64,000 nucleotides of DNA, taken from the NCBI RefSeq assembly GCF_000350225.1, contig NW_005178916.1:62001-126000 (forward strand), given 5' to 3'. The DNA comes from Chondrus crispus. Taxonomy: Eukaryota; Rhodophyta; Florideophyceae; Gigartinales; Gigartinaceae. The notes beneath the pieces are model-generated. The model searched no databases, had not been told where the DNA came from, and was given only the letters and a program-made list of their open reading frames with translations. This document shows, in pieces, positions 63,270 through 64,000 of the stretch. Numbering within the stretch: position 1 is the first letter of the stretch; every line of letters begins with the position of its first letter. The position numbers and the translations under genes were made by a program.

Positions 63270-64000
63270 TCAAGCGTGAATGTCCGCGTTCACGTCTGAA
63301 GTGAGGTCTCTGCCCGTGCGTCTCCTGAGGCGTTGGGCGTAACCAGACACCAACTCCTCCGGGACGTGGGTCCGCGCGGTCCAGGTGGGCGTGTTGTAAT
63401 CCGCCCACTTGATGAGGAACTCCGTAGTTCCGTCCTCCATGGTTCGATGCCGGAGTAGTCGTTCGACGGCATACTGAGTACCCTCGGTGACCTTGTCGGC
63501 AAGGTCATCCGGGGTTGTCGTGCTCGTCTGCGTCGCGCCCGTCGGCGAGGGCGCGTAGACGCAGCCGTCTGCGGAGACGCGTTCTGTAACTCCATCACGA
63601 TCGGTCGTGATGGTGCGCTGGTCGTTTGCGAGAACCCGGTACGGTCCGACAGCCGGGGAAACGAGCTTGTTTGATGTCTTCCCCCCATCGGTGGGGTTCA
63701 GATATACGTATTCTCCGGGACGGAGCCGGAAATTAATACGTCGTATGCGCTTATCGAAGTCGCGCTTGTAGCGATCCTGCGTCCGACGCAGGCTCCCGTA
63801 GGCCTTCTGGATAGTCGAGTCTAAGGTCTTCAGGAACTCGGCACGTTGGTTCCCCCTATCGGAAGGGGGCGCGTCGCCGTCCGCCCGTCGGAGAGAGAAC
63901 TCCGGCTGTGGCCTGCTGAGCACGAGCTCAAACGGCGTGGTGCGTGTGGTGCGATGTACGTGGGAGTTGTACGCATACGTAAGCGGCCGCACGTACACAT
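63270..64000 (-). CDS. Integrase C-terminus and chromodomain of element G, 5'-partial
   Basis: The frame is open at the right edge. TYAYNSHVHRTTRTTPFELVLS is the end of the gypsy integrase core. A GPY/F-type module follows (FRLRPGEYVYLN, then VGPYRV), then a Thr/Ser linker and a chromodomain (QYAVERLLRHR, FLIKWADYNTPTWTA, then the VPEEL helix). The caging aromatics are mostly present. Compared with F the module order is the same and the chromodomain is in the same frame as integrase. It ends DVNADIHA-stop next to the duplicated purine tract. Confidence 0.88.
   Translation of the reverse strand, partial: VYVRPLTYAYNSHVHRTTRTTPFELVLSRPQPEFSLRRADGDAPPSDRGNQRAEFLKTLDSTIQKAYGSLRRTQDRYKRDFDKRIRRINFRLRPGEYVYLNPTDGGKTSNKLVSPAVGPYRVLANDQRTITTDRDGVTERVSADGCVYAPSPTGATQTSTTTPDDLADKVTEGTQYAVERLLRHRTMEDGTTEFLIKWADYNTPTWTARTHVPEELVSGYAQRLRRRTGRDLTSDVNADIHA

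Larger units (their letters stand above)
57022..64000 (-). mobile_element. Ty3/gypsy chromodomain retrotransposon G (5' part outside window)
   Basis: On the minus strand, the end of integrase with a chromodomain enters from the right edge. About 2.9 kb of non-coding sequence, an opposite-strand reading frame, a purine tract and the 3' LTR follow. The integrase C-terminus resembles that of F (HRTT, PFELVL), so the two are in one clade, although LTRs and sequence are well diverged. GC content is high throughout. Completeness of the rest cannot be judged. Confidence 0.9.

Noticed and set aside
1-64000. CRISPR arrays, rRNA operons, bacterial operons
   Set aside because: No regularly spaced repeats with unique spacers, no rRNA sequence, no prokaryotic gene order. 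The tandem repeats seen lie in transposon ends.

Overview
This is a eukaryotic nuclear window made mostly of mobile elements nested in one another, with a few short intron-less host genes between them. I recognise no prokaryotic genes, rRNA, tRNA or CRISPR. Chromodomain Ty3/gypsy elements, Ty1/copia, PIF/Harbinger-type ORF1 genes and compact single-exon host genes fit a red alga (florideophyte, Chondrus-like) best. That assignment is an inference from style, not proven by the sequence.

Left third (1-21 kb). A chromodomain Ty3/gypsy element (here F, plus strand) enters from beyond the left edge and ends at 12198. It has gag, pol, a chromodomain, a 3.8-kb non-coding stretch, a long reading frame on the opposite strand (9559-11223) and a 3' LTR. 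F sits in the RNase H part of an older broken Ty1/copia element (H, minus strand). Then follow a solo LTR with target duplication CGAAC (17189-17974), a GC-rich F-box/WD40 pseudogene, and a Harbinger ORF1 relic inserted in a MITE-like element.

Middle (21.3-37.5 kb). There is a three-level nest. DNA transposon A (21294-37459, duplication ATAG, about 855-bp terminal repeats) is split in its right terminal repeat by DNA transposon B (26921-37318, duplication TTTG). B is split by gypsy element C (30536-36840, duplication GAACA), which has two near-identical 495-bp LTRs. A's transposase resembles piggyBac (three Asp motifs plus a C-terminal Cys-rich finger), but a PD-(D/E)XK-like nuclease lies between the second and third Asp motifs.

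Host island (37.5-49.4 kb). It carries a sphingolipid delta-4 desaturase, a 63-residue Cys/Lys-rich protein and a sterol-glucosyltransferase-like enzyme, with large gaps and two long palindromes.

Right quarter (49.4-64 kb). A Tc1/mariner-like relic, a MITE and a relative of A (element D) come first. D is interrupted by a solo LTR of the F family (duplication ATAAT). A Harbinger ORF1 follows, cut by a second chromodomain gypsy (G, minus strand), which runs off the right edge. G also has a long antisense reading frame between pol and the 3' LTR, and its protein shares a motif with that of F. This conserved antisense gene and the nuclease-in-transposase arrangement are the two most unusual things here.
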